Shown in pieces: positions 9,747 to 18,599 of a DNA stretch of 29,944 nt (the stretch's first letter is position 1; the number at the start of each line of letters is the position of its first letter). The DNA is from a virus, in the IMG/VR virus record IMGVR_UViG_3300045125_000117, positions 1-29,944 of that record; one strand, given 5' to 3'. A program made the translations under genes and the position numbers. The notes under the pieces are model-generated. The model searched no databases, was not told where the DNA came from, and saw only the letters and a list, made by a program, of their open reading frames with translations.

Positions 9747-10849
9747 TTACTTCTTGATTCCGGCGAGTCTTTGGAATCTTAAAGCCATCTCGTTAGTGTT
9801 TTCAACAATTACATCTTTTGATGGTTTTGTAGATGCAACTGGTTTACTTGCCAAACCTTCGGTGATAGATTTTGCAGCAGTATTTGTCTTCTTGACTGTT
9901 GATGCACCGGAATTCAATGATTCGGCTAAAATTGTATATGCATACTTGACTTCACGAAGCGTGCTTGCCAAGTCGAATTTTTCAACAATGCTTAATTTTT
10001 GTGCATTACTCAAACCAAATTGCTTGAATAATTTGTTGGTATACAACAATTTAGCATTCAATAGATTAATTTCGTTGATTTGTTCACGCAAATATTCAAC
10101 GACTTTAATGTGTTCGCTCAATTGAGCGCGAAGAGAAGCATTTTCTTCTTTCAAACCATCTTCTTCTTCTTCTTCTTCTTCTTCTCTTGCTTCTTCCAAC
10201 TTTCTTCAGCACCGATTTCACTCAAAAGCTCATCGAGACTGATTTCTTCCATACCTTCCTCTTCTTCAGCAACTGGTGGTTGTGCAGGAGCCGCTGGTGC
10301 AACTGGTGCAACTGGTGCAACTGGTGCAACTGGTGCAACTGGTGCATTTGGATCAACTGGCGCATTTGGATCAACTGGTGCAGGAGCAGTAAGTTGTGCA
10401 GTTGGATCAACTGGAGGTTGTGCTGGTGCTGGCTCACCTTCTTCATCTAACTCTTCTTCCAAGCTACTCAAGATTTCTTCCAATTCTTCATTGGTAATAG
10501 TTTCATCGTGAACAGCTTCTTCAGATTCTTCTTGAATAGTTTCGTCAACTTCTTCAGCCTCTTCGTCCAACTTTACGCCAGTTTCTAATTTAGAAACTTT
10601 CGTATGTGGTTGTTTCTTTGGTTTTGCACTGCCTTTTCCGATGCCACTTGAAACGTTTTCATCCATTTCATCTTCTGGTTTCTGATTAACAGATTCCTCG
10701 CTGGCTAGTTCTTCTTTGATTTTGTTTTTTGAAACATTCCTGTTACTTCGCGTTGAAATGTTTCTTCCAATGCCACTTTGGCATTTTCGATAGCAATGCG
10801 CTTGACAGCTTTTGCGTCAGCGGAGTGCTTCTTGTAATAATTTTGACAT
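9747..10849 (-). CDS. 22: Prohead core / scaffolding protein (gp22-like)
   Basis: The start is M-S-K-L-L-Q-E-A at 10849 with AAAGGA upstream; L-Q-E-A fits the protease consensus. The N-terminal third is basic (DAKAVKRIAIENAKVALEE). The middle is very acidic (runs of Glu) and holds a Pro-Val-Ala repeat (PVAPVAP). The C-terminal ~150 residues are coiled-coil-like: SLRAQLSEHIKVVEYLREQI, NLLNAKLLYTNKLFKQFGLS, FDLASTLREVKYAYTILAES, ending RFQRLAGIKK. This C-terminal block, the acidic composition and the place just before the capsid gene identify the prohead scaffold. T4 gp22 guides capsid assembly and is then degraded by gp21. About 365 residues. Indels fall in the GAA (poly-Glu) run near 10,160 and near 10,830. 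Confidence 0.85.
10299..10379. repeat. Tandem repeats in scaffold gene (Pro-Val-Ala and Pro-Asn-Ala-Pro-Val)
   Basis: Five perfect 9-bp units (gcaactggt) at 10299-10343 are followed by two 18-bp units starting gcatttggatcaactgg at 10344-10379. They encode a proline-rich hinge between the acidic and coiled-coil parts of the scaffold. Copy number could vary between relatives or be miscalled by the sequencer. Confidence 0.85.
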
Positions 10850-10998
10850 ATTGTTTTATCCTTTGTTTGTTTCTGAAGTTATTATAGAAACTCCAATAGA
10901 GTTAGAATATTTATTGCGACAAAGGAAATGTCGTATTACTATAAAATAAATATAAATAAAAAAATCAAAAGTTAAAATAATTTTAGATATTTATTTAT
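10850..10998. promoter_or_regulatory. Divergent promoter region between scaffold gene and plus-strand island
   Basis: About 150 bases without a convincing gene. On the minus strand, two overlapping TATTTAT boxes lie at 10946-10958, about 100 nt before the scaffold start. They precede a leader with a small inverted repeat (cgaca / tgtcg, 10917-10933). On the plus strand, TATAAATA is at 10951-10958 and TATTTAT at 10988-10994. The layout suits outward transcription both ways. The region is very AT-rich, so single motif matches are weak evidence. Confidence 0.45.
10988..10994 (+). promoter_or_regulatory. TATTTAT box, 4 nt before plus-strand start
   Basis: The coding strand reads GATATTTATTTATATG. 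This is the only plus-strand transcription unit, and it carries the same box at the same spacing as minus-strand units, which supports a real signal. Confidence 0.45.
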
Positions 10999-11473
10999 AT
11001 GACCGAAAAACAAAAAACAATTATTAAAAAGATACATCAAAAAAGTATTGTTAGAATCCGAAATGATTCAAACAAAAGAAGCGGACGACACTAACTTGAC
11101 TGCCGTATTGCAAAAGGATATAACGGACCATATCCAATCGGTCCTCAAGAACTTGAAAAAAATAAAAGAAGCAATCAAGCATGTATACAAAAATGTTAGT
11201 TCTATAGATTTTACCAATAATACAATTAAGTTTGAAGTAAATAATACTCCAACAAATTTTCATTTTACTATAAGAAAAGTTATCAATCCACAAAATACTA
11301 ATCAATATAGATATGTTATGTGGTATGTACCCTTTGATAGCCGAGAAAATATAGATACTCCGGGAACAGTATTTAAAAGAGAAGCAAGTCCATTTGATAA
11401 AAATGTAAATATTCCAAATTTTTTGAGCAATATTTATAATTTTTTCATAAAGGCATTATTAATGAACAAATAA
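10999..11473 (+). CDS. Plus-strand hypothetical protein, helical N-terminus
   Basis: The start is MTEKQKTIIKKIHQK at 10999, preceded by a TATTTAT box 4 nt upstream. One indel near 11045 joins it to LLESEMIQTKEADDTNLTAV, ITDHIQSVLKNLKKIKEAIK, FTIRKVINPQNTNQYRYVMW, FDSRENIDTPGTVFKREA and FLSNIYNFFIKALLMNK. About 158 residues. The N-terminal half is predicted to be helical and charged, and the second half looks like beta structure. I recognise no family. It is the first gene of a two-gene island opposite to every other gene in the window, placed between scaffold and capsid-core genes. It could be a moron-type insertion or an early-expressed gene. Confidence 0.6.
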
Positions 11474-11477
11474 AATT

Positions 11478-11863
11478 ATGCAATCAAATCAAATTACTAT
11501 TAATTCAAAACGTCATAGTGTTGGTAGCAATCATAATAACTATAAACAACCAATGAATATTCGTAAAGATTATCATTCTTCCGGATTACAAAAATGAAAA
11601 TTACTATAAAATAGATGATTGGGACAATCCTAATTCATGGGAAATGAAAGATCTTGATATGTTGGAAGGTATGGGATTTCAAATTGAAGGTGATAGTCAC
11701 ATGGGATTAAGTATTCCCGGTGATCTTGATATGAATAAATACAGTGTTGCAAAACACAAAAAATTAGGTTATGAATTAAAAGTGAATGAACGAAAAACAT
11801 TATTTTAAATCATTTGATAATATGATGGAAAAAATAGATGAATTCGGTAAACTAGAAGTATAA
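11478..11863 (+). CDS. Plus-strand hypothetical protein (frameshifted)
   Basis: The start is MQSNQITINSKRHSVGSN at 11478, 4 nt after the preceding stop. After an indel near 11590 it continues DYKNENYYKIDDWDNPNSWE, MKDLDMLEGMGFQIEGDSHM, GLSIPGDLDMNKYSVAKHKK and LGYELKVNE. After another near 11790 it reads KHYFKSFDNMMEKIDEFGKL-EV and stops. About 125 residues. The acidic, aromatic middle (KIDDWDNPNSWEMKDLDMLE) is distinctive, but I cannot name the family. The last segment could be a separate small gene starting at 11786 (MNEKHYFKSFDNMMEK), because an ATG is present there. It ends 3 bp before a strong bidirectional terminator. Confidence 0.5.
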
Positions 11864-11865
11864 TA

Positions 11866-11893
11866 AAAACCCCGCTTTTCAGCGGGGTTTATT
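11866..11893. terminator. Bidirectional terminator between convergent genes
   Basis: An inverted repeat aaaccccgc / gcggggttt with a 6-nt loop is flanked by an A-rich tract on the left and TTTATTTTTT on the right. It can therefore stop both the plus-strand island and the minus-strand head operon, whose stop codons are 3 bp away on each side. Confidence 0.9.
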
Positions 11894-11895
11894 TT

Positions 11896-12374
11896 TTAGA
11901 GATTAAAGTATCTTTCTAATTTTAGACCGATTTCTTCGTACAATGCTTCGGCTTCCTTGCATAACGGATGAATCTTTATTAGCGGCTTTTTGTAAATCCA
12001 TTGCATGTTTTTTGATTTCTTTCATATCACGTTCCAATGTTACGCCTTCAAACCATTCACTGGTTTCATTCAAACCATACTTCTCAGTCATTTCTGCAAT
12101 GTAAACAATATTTTCAGCAACTTGCTTTAATTCATCTGCCATTTTCATTGCACGACGATATTCATTGAGACTGACCAACCATACCAAGCAATTTACGCTT
12201 TTCTTCAGCGGTCAGTTTCTTTGAAGGTAACGCTTCATTGGTACGAACAGGAGCACCTGATGGCGCAAATGCTTTTGGTGTATCCCAAGTAGTAGGTGAC
12301 TGACCCATCATACCACTCAATTCATTGGTAGTTTCTTGTTCTACTCCTTCAATAATTTTCTTTAGCGTAATCAT
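11896..12374 (-). CDS. Conserved head-operon protein with targeting-type leader
   Basis: The start is M-I-T-L-K-K-I-I-E-G-V-E-Q-E at 12374; I-I-E-G fits the protease consensus. The repaired body is about 160 residues: SGMMGQSPTTWDTPKAFAPS, KKLTAEEKRKLLGMV, SLNEYRRAMKMADELKQVAE, NIVYIAEMTEKYGLNETSEW, FEGVTLERDMKEIKKHAMDL, ending EAEALYEEIGLKLERYFNL. The second half is a long, conserved-looking helical domain that I associate with uncharacterised T4-like head-region proteins. It is the last gene of the head operon before the bidirectional terminator. Indels fall near 12,165 and 11,960. A structural or core role is inferred from leader and position. Confidence 0.6.
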
Positions 12375-12380
12375 ATGTTA

Positions 12381-12387
12381 ATAAATA
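12381..12387 (-). promoter_or_regulatory. TATTTAT box, 6 nt before start of leader-bearing head gene
   Basis: The coding strand reads AATATTTATTAACATATG in the 20-base gap after the upstream stop codon. Same box and spacing as other starts; no Shine-Dalgarno sequence. Confidence 0.4.
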
Positions 12388-12394
12388 TTATCAA

Positions 12395-13114
12395 TTATAC
12401 AAAAAACTCTTTATATGTAATTTTGTTAATATTTTCCGGAATAAGATTTCCTTTTTTATCGATTTTACCAGCGTTATAAGCTTTTAGATATTCAGCGGTT
12501 TTTGTTGTGGAATCTGCGGCATTTAATACATTTCCTTTTGGATCACTCCACAATTTAGTTGTATCGTCAAAAACAAAACCATTGAATTTAGCAGCATGTT
12601 TTGGACTAGTAATTGCTGCTATAGTTGGCGTTGATTTTGGTTTAGTTGATGTTGGTTTAGTTGATACTGATTTTGGTTTTGAAGCAGGTTTTGAAGCAGA
12701 TTTTGAAGAAACAGGTGGAACCGAAACTCCTATATTTTTTAAATAATCTGCAATATCTTTATATTGTGGTTGTTGTAAAGTTGCAATTACATTGTCAGGT
12801 TTTTTCACCTGTCATTTTCATGAAATCACGAATAAAACCCAATATTTGTTTTTTAACTTCAATTTCAGCATTTAATTTAGATTCAACATTACCGACTTTC
12901 AGTTTTACCAACAAACGGCTTCATACGTGCTTGAGCAATGCTAAATAAATGTTTAATTTTTTGCATCTTGCACGCTTGTTAATTTTAACGGAGTTCCCGC
13001 AGCAACAGATGCAACGGCAGTACCTAAATTTGATGCTGATGTTTTAACACCAGTCCATCCCGCTGAAATGCGATCCCACATTCCTTCATTTTGCATTGTA
13101 TTCTTATTATTCAT
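12395..13114 (-). CDS. Head-operon protein with Lys/Ser/Thr/Pro-rich linker
   Basis: The start is MNNKNTMQNEGMWDRISAGW at 13114, three bases after the protease stop. The repaired protein is about 240 residues. It has an N-terminal hydrophobic small-residue stretch (TSASNLGTAVASVAAGTPLK), a helical part (KIKHLFSIAQARMKPFVGKL, EVKKQILGFIRDFMKMTGE), a block QYKDIADYLKNIGVSVPP, then a basic linker (SKSASKPASKPKSVSTKPTS) that looks histone-tail-like. It ends with AAKFNGFVFDDTTKLWSDPK and ITYKEFFV. I do not recognise a family. Position between gp21 and the scaffold and capsid unit suggests a head-associated or packaged DNA-binding protein. Confidence 0.55.
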
Positions 13115-13117
13115 ATA

Positions 13118-13736
13118 TTATTTAATCTCTCCTAAAATTTCTCTAATAATATTATTTACATTATCCCATTTGTTTGTAATAGGATTTTTAACTGTGTTTA
13201 TACCTTCTTGAATTTGAGCCTGAAGGATGCAAAAATGCTCCTTGTGTGCTTGGATTGCTTACAAAATCGAAAGCAATAAGTTCAAAATCTTCTTGAACTT
13301 CATCGGCACTTTCTGCCATTTTTCGTTTTACACTACCAACTCCACGACTGCTAATACCTACGTTAATTGAACTTTTAAACAGTTCGCGCAAAATATTGCC
13401 GCTTGGAGTCGTCAAAATTTCAACACTACCAACCAAATCATCACCCTCCCAGTGAACTTCCAAAACATTGTGACTAACATTTTGTAAGTTTACTACACTG
13501 GTTTCTGGATGATCCAATTCACCCAATGCACGGCGTTGTTTTATAAAGTTTTCAGTATATTTTACAGCCTCGCGTTCCAAAATTGCTTTTGGATAAATTC
13601 TGCCGTTTTGATTTTTTGCATTGGCTCGTTGCAATACGCCTTTTACTACAAATGGTCCGCCACTGTTTGTCATTTCATTTATGACATCACGACTCACTGC
13701 AAACGAAATGCAATCAACAAGTAATTCTTTATTCAT
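13118..13736 (-). CDS. 21: Prohead core protease (gp21-like)
   Basis: The start MNKELLVDCISFAVSRDV is chosen at 13736, two bases from the preceding stop codon; the in-frame extension further upstream belongs to the previous gene. The repaired length is about 205 residues (T4 gp21: 212). Key blocks are GPFVVKGVLQRANAKNQNGR, IYPKAILEREAV, RRALGELDHPETSVVNLQNV with the likely catalytic His at about residue 76, and SSINVGISSRGVGSVKRK with the likely catalytic Ser at about 129-130. These match the assemblin-like fold of T4 gp21 and relatives. The enzyme would cleave scaffold, capsid protein and internal proteins after L/I-x-E. One indel near 13,215 separates the C-terminal ~30 residues (IQEGINTVKNPITNKWDNV...EILGEIK). 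Confidence 0.9.
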
Positions 13737-13737
13737 A

Positions 13738-14229
13738 TTATCTAGTATTAATATTTGGTTGAACTGGTGCAACTAAAGGCTGTTGTTTCTTTTTCTTTTT
13801 TGTGTTTTTGGAACAATTTGCGCCTGACCCAAAATTTTAATTTTGTATCCCGGCTCTAAAAAGTATTCTTTGTCATTTTCATCTTTGAAAACAACAACAT
13901 AACGTTCATAATAAAAATCAATACTAACACTTTTTACATTGATAGTATAATCTTTTATTGGTTGACCGTAACCTCTTGCTGCCACGCAAAAATACTTTTT
14001 TATTACCAACTAAACTCATTAGTTTTTGTTGAAAAGCATTTTTTGCATTTTCAGTAAAAGCAGCTATTGTGCGTTCAAAATTTGTAAAATCTAAACCAAC
14101 ATTAAATTCTTGTCCCGGCGTTGTTGGTTGTTGGGCAACAATAGGCTTGTAAGCATTCGGAGCTTGTGGCTCCAATGCTTCGTTATCTTGATTGTCGAGT
14201 TCAATTAATCTTTTTAAACTAATTGACAT
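13738..14229 (-). CDS. Prohead core-region protein with targeting-type leader (gp68 position)
   Basis: The start is M-S-I-S-L-K-R-L-I-E-L-D at 14229; the leader ends L-I-E. The repaired body is about 162 residues: NEALEPQAPNAYKPIVAQQP, TPGQEFNVGLDFTNFERTIA, AFTENAKNAFQQKLMSLVGN, GQPIKDYTINVKSVSIDFYY, ERYVVVFKDENDKEYFLEPG, YKIKILGQAQIVP and a basic tail. The second half looks like a small beta-barrel. It is directly between the gp67-position gene and the protease with 1-2 nt spacing, which is where T4 has gene 68. That is a positional analogy, since I see no sequence match. Indels fall near 13,990 and 13,800. Confidence 0.6.
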
Positions 14230-14230
14230 A

Positions 14231-14690
14231 TTAGTCAGATTCTTCTGAGCGTTTTAAGTTTTCAGGTGGTTCAGCCAAACTAGTCAATTCATCTTCTACA
14301 CTTTTTAACTTTGCTTTCAATTTTGCAAATTTGTCTGGATCAACTGGTGTACTTTTCTTTGGCTTAACAATTGGTTCGTATTTAGTAGGTTTTTTTCTGA
14401 TTTTTCAGGTTTTTTAGCTTCTTTTTCGTTGATAGTGCCAGTTTCATTCTTACCAACTTGCTTGTATCCATCCAAACCAGTTGTAGGATCTTTAACTTTA
14501 CCAAATGCATATGGTGTTTTGACTGGACCAGCACTGCCATCAGCAGGACTGCCACCAGCAGCACCACTGGTTGAAATTTCTTTCATTTGCTTGCGGATCA
14601 GTTCTTTTAACTTAGCTTTTAATTTTTCACGCAAAGTAGATCCGACAATTACTTTTTTCCCTTTGGTGGCATTACATTATCTTTTTTCAT
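14231..14690 (-). CDS. Small Lys/Pro-rich core-region protein (gp67 position)
   Basis: The start is MKKDNVMPPKGKK at 14690. The repaired length is about 153 residues: LREKLKAKLKELIRKQMKEI, STSGAAGGSPADGSAG, PYAFGKVKDPTTGLDGYKQV, GKNETGTINEKEAKKPEKSE, KKPTKYEPIVKPKKSTPVDP, ending KLKSVEDELTSLAEPPENLK. The protein is low-complexity and highly charged with an amphipathic N-terminal helix, which suits a prohead core component. T4 gene 67 also encodes a small charged core protein between portal and protease. The role is inferred from composition and place. The stop is followed immediately by TATG of the next gene. Confidence 0.55.
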
Positions 14691-14695
14691 ATTTA

Positions 14696-15562
14696 TTAAA
14701 TTTTAGATTTTATTTCTTTGATGAGTTCATATGAAAGCAACAAAACCATAATTTGATTGTCTTTGACATTCTTTGATGGTTTTACTTTATCCAATTGTTT
14801 TACAGTTTCTGTAATTTTAATTTTAATAACATCCGAATCAATTTTTGAACTCAATTGAGTTAATTCTTTCTTTACAGTTTCAACTTCTTCATTGATCAAT
14901 TCATTCAGTGAATTTGTATTGGTAATATTGTTAATAAATTCACGCAACAAACGTTTTTGATTTTGATCAAGTCCTTGATATTTTTCATTCAAACTATCAA
15001 CCATGATTTTATATGACAACATACGAATATCTTCGCTTTGTTGTTTATAAATTTTAATGACATCTTCTTCTGCTTCAAGTGATTTCTTCTTTATGCCACA
15101 AAGATTTTCACTAATAAAATTTCTAGCTTGTATGACTTCTTGAATATCAAATTTAATTTTATTGTTGATATAGATCTTCAAACAATTTATAAATTGACGC
15201 AAATAATTTATAATTTTTTAAACTGGATTTCAACAATGTTTCTGCGGAATAGACAGTGTTGATTTCTTTGATTAAATTATATTTTTGTTCTGTAAGTTTT
15301 TTGTTATCAAGCTTTTCGCGTTGTTTTAAACTGATTGAAATATATTTTTCTGCAAGTGTTTCATCTTTAGCTTAGTTCATTTACCAAAAAGTTATACAAT
15401 TGCCATTCGCGTCCAAGTTCCGTATTTGGAGAAAAATACTTAAACAAAAGATTTTTTGGCTGGCGATTCATCTTTTCCAGCCAAAATATCCGCAGTTACT
15501 TGTCGAGTAAGTAACTCAAATAGCAACCCAGTATTTCTAAACTTAGAATGTTTTGCTTTCAT
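14696..15562 (-). CDS. Conserved helical protein between portal and prohead core genes
   Basis: The start is MKAKHSKFRNTGLLFELLTR at 15562, then QVTADILAGKDESPAK, FSPNTELGREWQLYNFLVNE, KYISISLKQREKLDNKKLTE, QKYNLIKEINTVYSAETLLK, KNYKLFASIYKLFED, YKIMVDSLNEKYQGLDQNQK, RLLREFINNITNTNSLNELI, ending LSYELIKEIKSKI. About 288 residues, almost entirely alpha-helical and Lys/Glu-rich. The N-terminal 'K-x-K-H-S-K-x-x-N-T-G-L-L-F-E-L-L-T-R-Q' block is one I recognise from an uncharacterised protein conserved in T4-like phages next to the portal gene; no biochemical role is known to me. Indels fall near 15,375, 15,450 and 15,200. Confidence 0.65.
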
Positions 15563-15589
15563 ACATAATAATGTCTATTCCGTTATTTT

Positions 15590-15596
15590 ATAAATA
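15590..15596 (-). promoter_or_regulatory. TATTTAT box 27 nt before start of helical head gene
   Basis: The coding strand reads CTATATTTATAAAATAACGG in the 80-base gap after the portal stop codon. The longer spacing would leave a short leader, as for the fibre gene. Confidence 0.35.
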
Positions 15597-15643
15597 TAGA
15601 GAAAAATGTGTAAAATTGATTTAAATACGATATTTATCTAACT

Positions 15644-18584
15644 TTACTCAATAATATTCGATTCATCTAAAAATGATTTTTAGATGATTCTTCTTTTTCA
15701 TTTAAGATTGATTTTTTATTATTACCACACAGATGCAAATCCAATCCTTCAAAACTCAAAGGACTATTATTTTGTATGCATGTGAAATAGGATGTTTTTT
15801 TGTAGTTTTATTTGAACGACGAATGTTTTCACCACTTCAACGGATCTTCTCCAAATGGATAGTCAGATGCCTTTTTACGACCTGTTTGATCACGTTCTTT
15901 TAATGCAGGTGTAGGCGTTTCTGCTGGTGTTTCTGGTTTTGAAGATCTAATTCACCCGGAACTGTTTCATTTCCGCCACCTGTTTCATTTCCGCCACCTG
16001 TTTCTGCTGTATTAATCTTATTATATGGCTTTGCTGGATCGATACCTTCTTCTTCAATCTTTTTCAAACGATATGATTGTTTTGCATCTTCAACAATATC
16101 ATTTAAAATCACTGTCATATCATCGTCACTGGTGTTAAACACATTGGTATAAATCCACTTTTACTATAAATTTTTGCTTCCATCATGTCTTTAGCAACGT
16201 TAACTTTTTCTTGCCATACACTAACTTTTTTCTTTTTCCAAAAATTGTAGAAGGATTTGTCAATTCCAAGCTAAAATCAACTAAGTCTGCATCACGATAT
16301 CCTTGTGAATACAAATGAACGATGGCAATTTTAGTTAACTCACTTACAATAAATTTTTGAACACGCTGAACAGTGTGCAAAACGAACATCTTCTGCCGCC
16401 AAGTTGCTTTTCCGCTCAAATCTTCTTCGTATCCCAAAAATGCCTTTGGAATTTTCAATGCAGCCATCATCTTGTTACGCAGATATTCAATATCATCAAT
16501 ACCTGTAAATTCCATACCACTCAATGGTTCAATACTTGTACCACTATCACTACCACGCACTGGTAAATAAATATCCTCAACCATGTTCCATAAATTAAAG
16601 CGAAGATTATAATCTCCAGTTTTTTCATCAATATATGGTACTTTTTTGGTTTTATTGATCAATTTTTCCATATATTGATCAACTTCATTTGGAGGAATAT
16701 TACCAATATCTACCTTATAAATACGCTTTTCAGGTGCTCGCATAATACGATGAATCAACATTGCGTCTTCCATCAAACTTACTTGCTTCCATACACGACG
16801 CGCACCTTCAATAATCACCCTTACCATACGGCAAAAAATTACTATCACTCAACAAACGAAAATGAGCAACTTGATAATTTTCTAATTCTTCGATTTTACC
16901 GCCTTCTGGTAAGTTTACTTGAAATTTAATATAATTTTTATTATTTAAATCACTATTTTCAACGCGAGTAACATTATAACTACTAATTGGTTCAACCGGC
17001 GTAAACTCCAAATTCTGGGCCTACATACATTTTTAGATAAAAATCTCCGTGTATTTAACCAAATTACGAGGTCCAACTCCACAAATTAAATTCAATATTT
17101 AAAATGTCATAAAACAAATTATGCAAAATTTGTTTGATATTATCGTTACCGTTGGTGACATGCAATTGTTAATATATCACCCACCTCGTTTTGTGTTAAA
17201 CATTCGTCTGCATAAATGTCGAGAGCAGAAGATATTATTGGATCCTATGTCCATTGTGTTACTAACGAAACAACTATCTGTTGCAAAATTTTCATATTTT
17301 TCAACTGTAACATCATACACATCAATTTCTCCAATTATGTTCAATAGACACTATTTTGTGATTTAGTGTAGAAACGACTTCTTTTTTAAATGATTTCCAA
17401 TCATGCCCTTCTTTTTTGAGACGAGTTTGAAGAGTCGAATGATCCCAATGAATGTGTGAAATAAAATCCCATAATATTATATTTTTGAATATTCTTTATA
17501 ATATTCAAATGCTTTTTTCTTTAACATTCTCAAAAGTAATGTCGTGACGATATTTTGGATTCTTAACATCGGATTGATCTCTATTTTTAAATACTTTTTT
17601 TAACGTCTCGGATCGTTTTTCGTATTGGATTCATCGGAATGTGTTTTTCCGTAAAAAGGATTACTTTCTCCCTGATCTTTCTCCGTTCCAATGATGAAAA
17701 TCTACTATTAATATAATTGGGATGAGATTTTAATTTATTTAATTTGATTTTCATAATTTTTATCGCTCCATAATACATTCTTGTTATACTCACTGTGATA
17801 TTTTTTATGTTCTTTCCAATCCATTATCAATAGATTATCCGGCATATTATTAGAACCGTTTATATCTAAATGATGAACTACTTCATTTTTTTGAAGCGGT
17901 CGATAAAATTGTTCAGCAACAATTTTATGCTCAGATTGCCATCCTTTTGAAAAATTATATAATTTGCGATATCGTTTAAATCCATGTTTGTTATATCCAT
18001 AATCTTTTTGATAAAAAGGCATCACAGAATCACCCACTCGTAATTCAAATGTTCTTTTATACGATCCATCTCTCATCATAAATGGGTGTTTAAGACTAGC
18101 TATAACATGCTGCCCATTATCAAATGTGACTTTGTATCCTTGACGTTTTCCCTTCTTTTTCTAGGATGATACGCTTTTCCCAATTTAATACTATCCGTTT
18201 CGTGATCATAGCTAAACACATAAAAGCGTTCTTGTGGTTTATCTTTGTATTTTTCGGTCAACTCTGCTATGGTTGGTCGTGTTCCGTCTGGCAGTGGAAT
18301 AATTGTATCTGGTCCAACACAATCATAATCTCTAAACAATTCGATACGTGCCGCTTGATAACTCAAGGTAAAATCTCGGCTATATTGATTGTATGCACTG
18401 GTACGAATACGATTAAAACGATCACGTAATGTATTACGATCTGTTGCGTATGCTAATTCGTCAGTATCTATTACTTTTAGTTTTTTGCCACCAACATTGC
18501 GAACAATGACATCGGTGCTAAATAATCTTCTTAATTTTGAAAACAACGAACGTTGTTTCAACTCTTGAATTCATCTATAGGCAT
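15644..18584 (-). CDS. 20: Portal protein (gp20-like) interrupted by an intein
   Basis: The start is tentatively M-P-I-D-E-F at 18584, running by one indel into LKQRSLFSKLRRLFSTDV. The N-extein (~87 aa) ends SYQAARIELFRDYD at 18322. The C-extein resumes at T-M-D (17257) with PIISSALDIYADECLTQNEV. It continues VKYGDFYLKMYVGPEFGVYA-like sequence, NLPEGGKIEELENYQVAHFR, RRVWKQVSLMEDAMLIHRIM, RAPEKRIYKVDIGNIPPNEV, GSDSGTSIEPLSGMEFTGID, MMAALKIPKAFLGYEEDLSG and SDDDMTVILNDIVEDAKQSY. These are hallmark T4 gp20 blocks. The C-terminal tail carries a GGGNET repeat, ASDYPFGEDPL, SPLSFEGLDLHL and ends SFLDESNIIE. Extein length is about 620 residues (T4 gp20: 524). The portal forms the DNA channel and nucleates head assembly. 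Confidence 0.92.
15963..15998. repeat. 18-bp tandem duplication in portal C-terminal tail
   Basis: Two perfect copies of tgtttcatttccgccacc encode a Gly-Gly-Asn-Glu-Thr-type linker. In-frame and protein-coding. Confidence 0.85.
17258..18321 (-). mobile_element. Intein with HNH homing endonuclease inside the portal gene
   Basis: The N-terminal splicing block begins C-V-G-P-D-T-I-I-P-L-P-D-G right after the portal sequence FRDYD. Next come FYVFSYDHETDSIKLGKAYH and a block-B-like LKHPFMMRDGSYKRTFELRV (T/K-x-H-P type). An HNH domain follows, in two overlapping pieces: EHKIVAEQFYRPLQKNEVVH, then HHLDINGSNNMPDNLLIMDW plus EHKKYH. After it are basic, DNA-binding-type segments (LQTRLKKEGHDWKSFKKEV). 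The C-terminal block is GEIDVYDVTVEKYENFATDS, then CFVSN, followed by Thr as the +1 residue. Cys1, terminal Asn and Thr+1 support splicing. The penultimate residue is Ser where His is usual. About 354 residues across several indels. The exteins rejoin as RDYD-TMD. Confidence 0.9.
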
Positions 18585-18599
18585 ATCTGTATATATATC

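Noticed and set aside
10140-10200. Possible programmed frameshift in the poly-Glu run of the scaffold gene
   Set aside because: The break falls in a repeated GAA tract, and similar breaks occur in almost every other gene, so nanopore indel error is the simpler explanation.
10917-10933. Riboswitch or strong terminator upstream of the scaffold gene
   Set aside because: Only a 5-6 bp stem with no T-tract and no conserved aptamer pattern; too weak to call.
17735-18079. Free-standing HNH homing endonuclease gene
   Set aside because: The HNH segment is flanked by intein N- and C-terminal splicing blocks that interrupt the portal frame, so it is the endonuclease domain of the intein.
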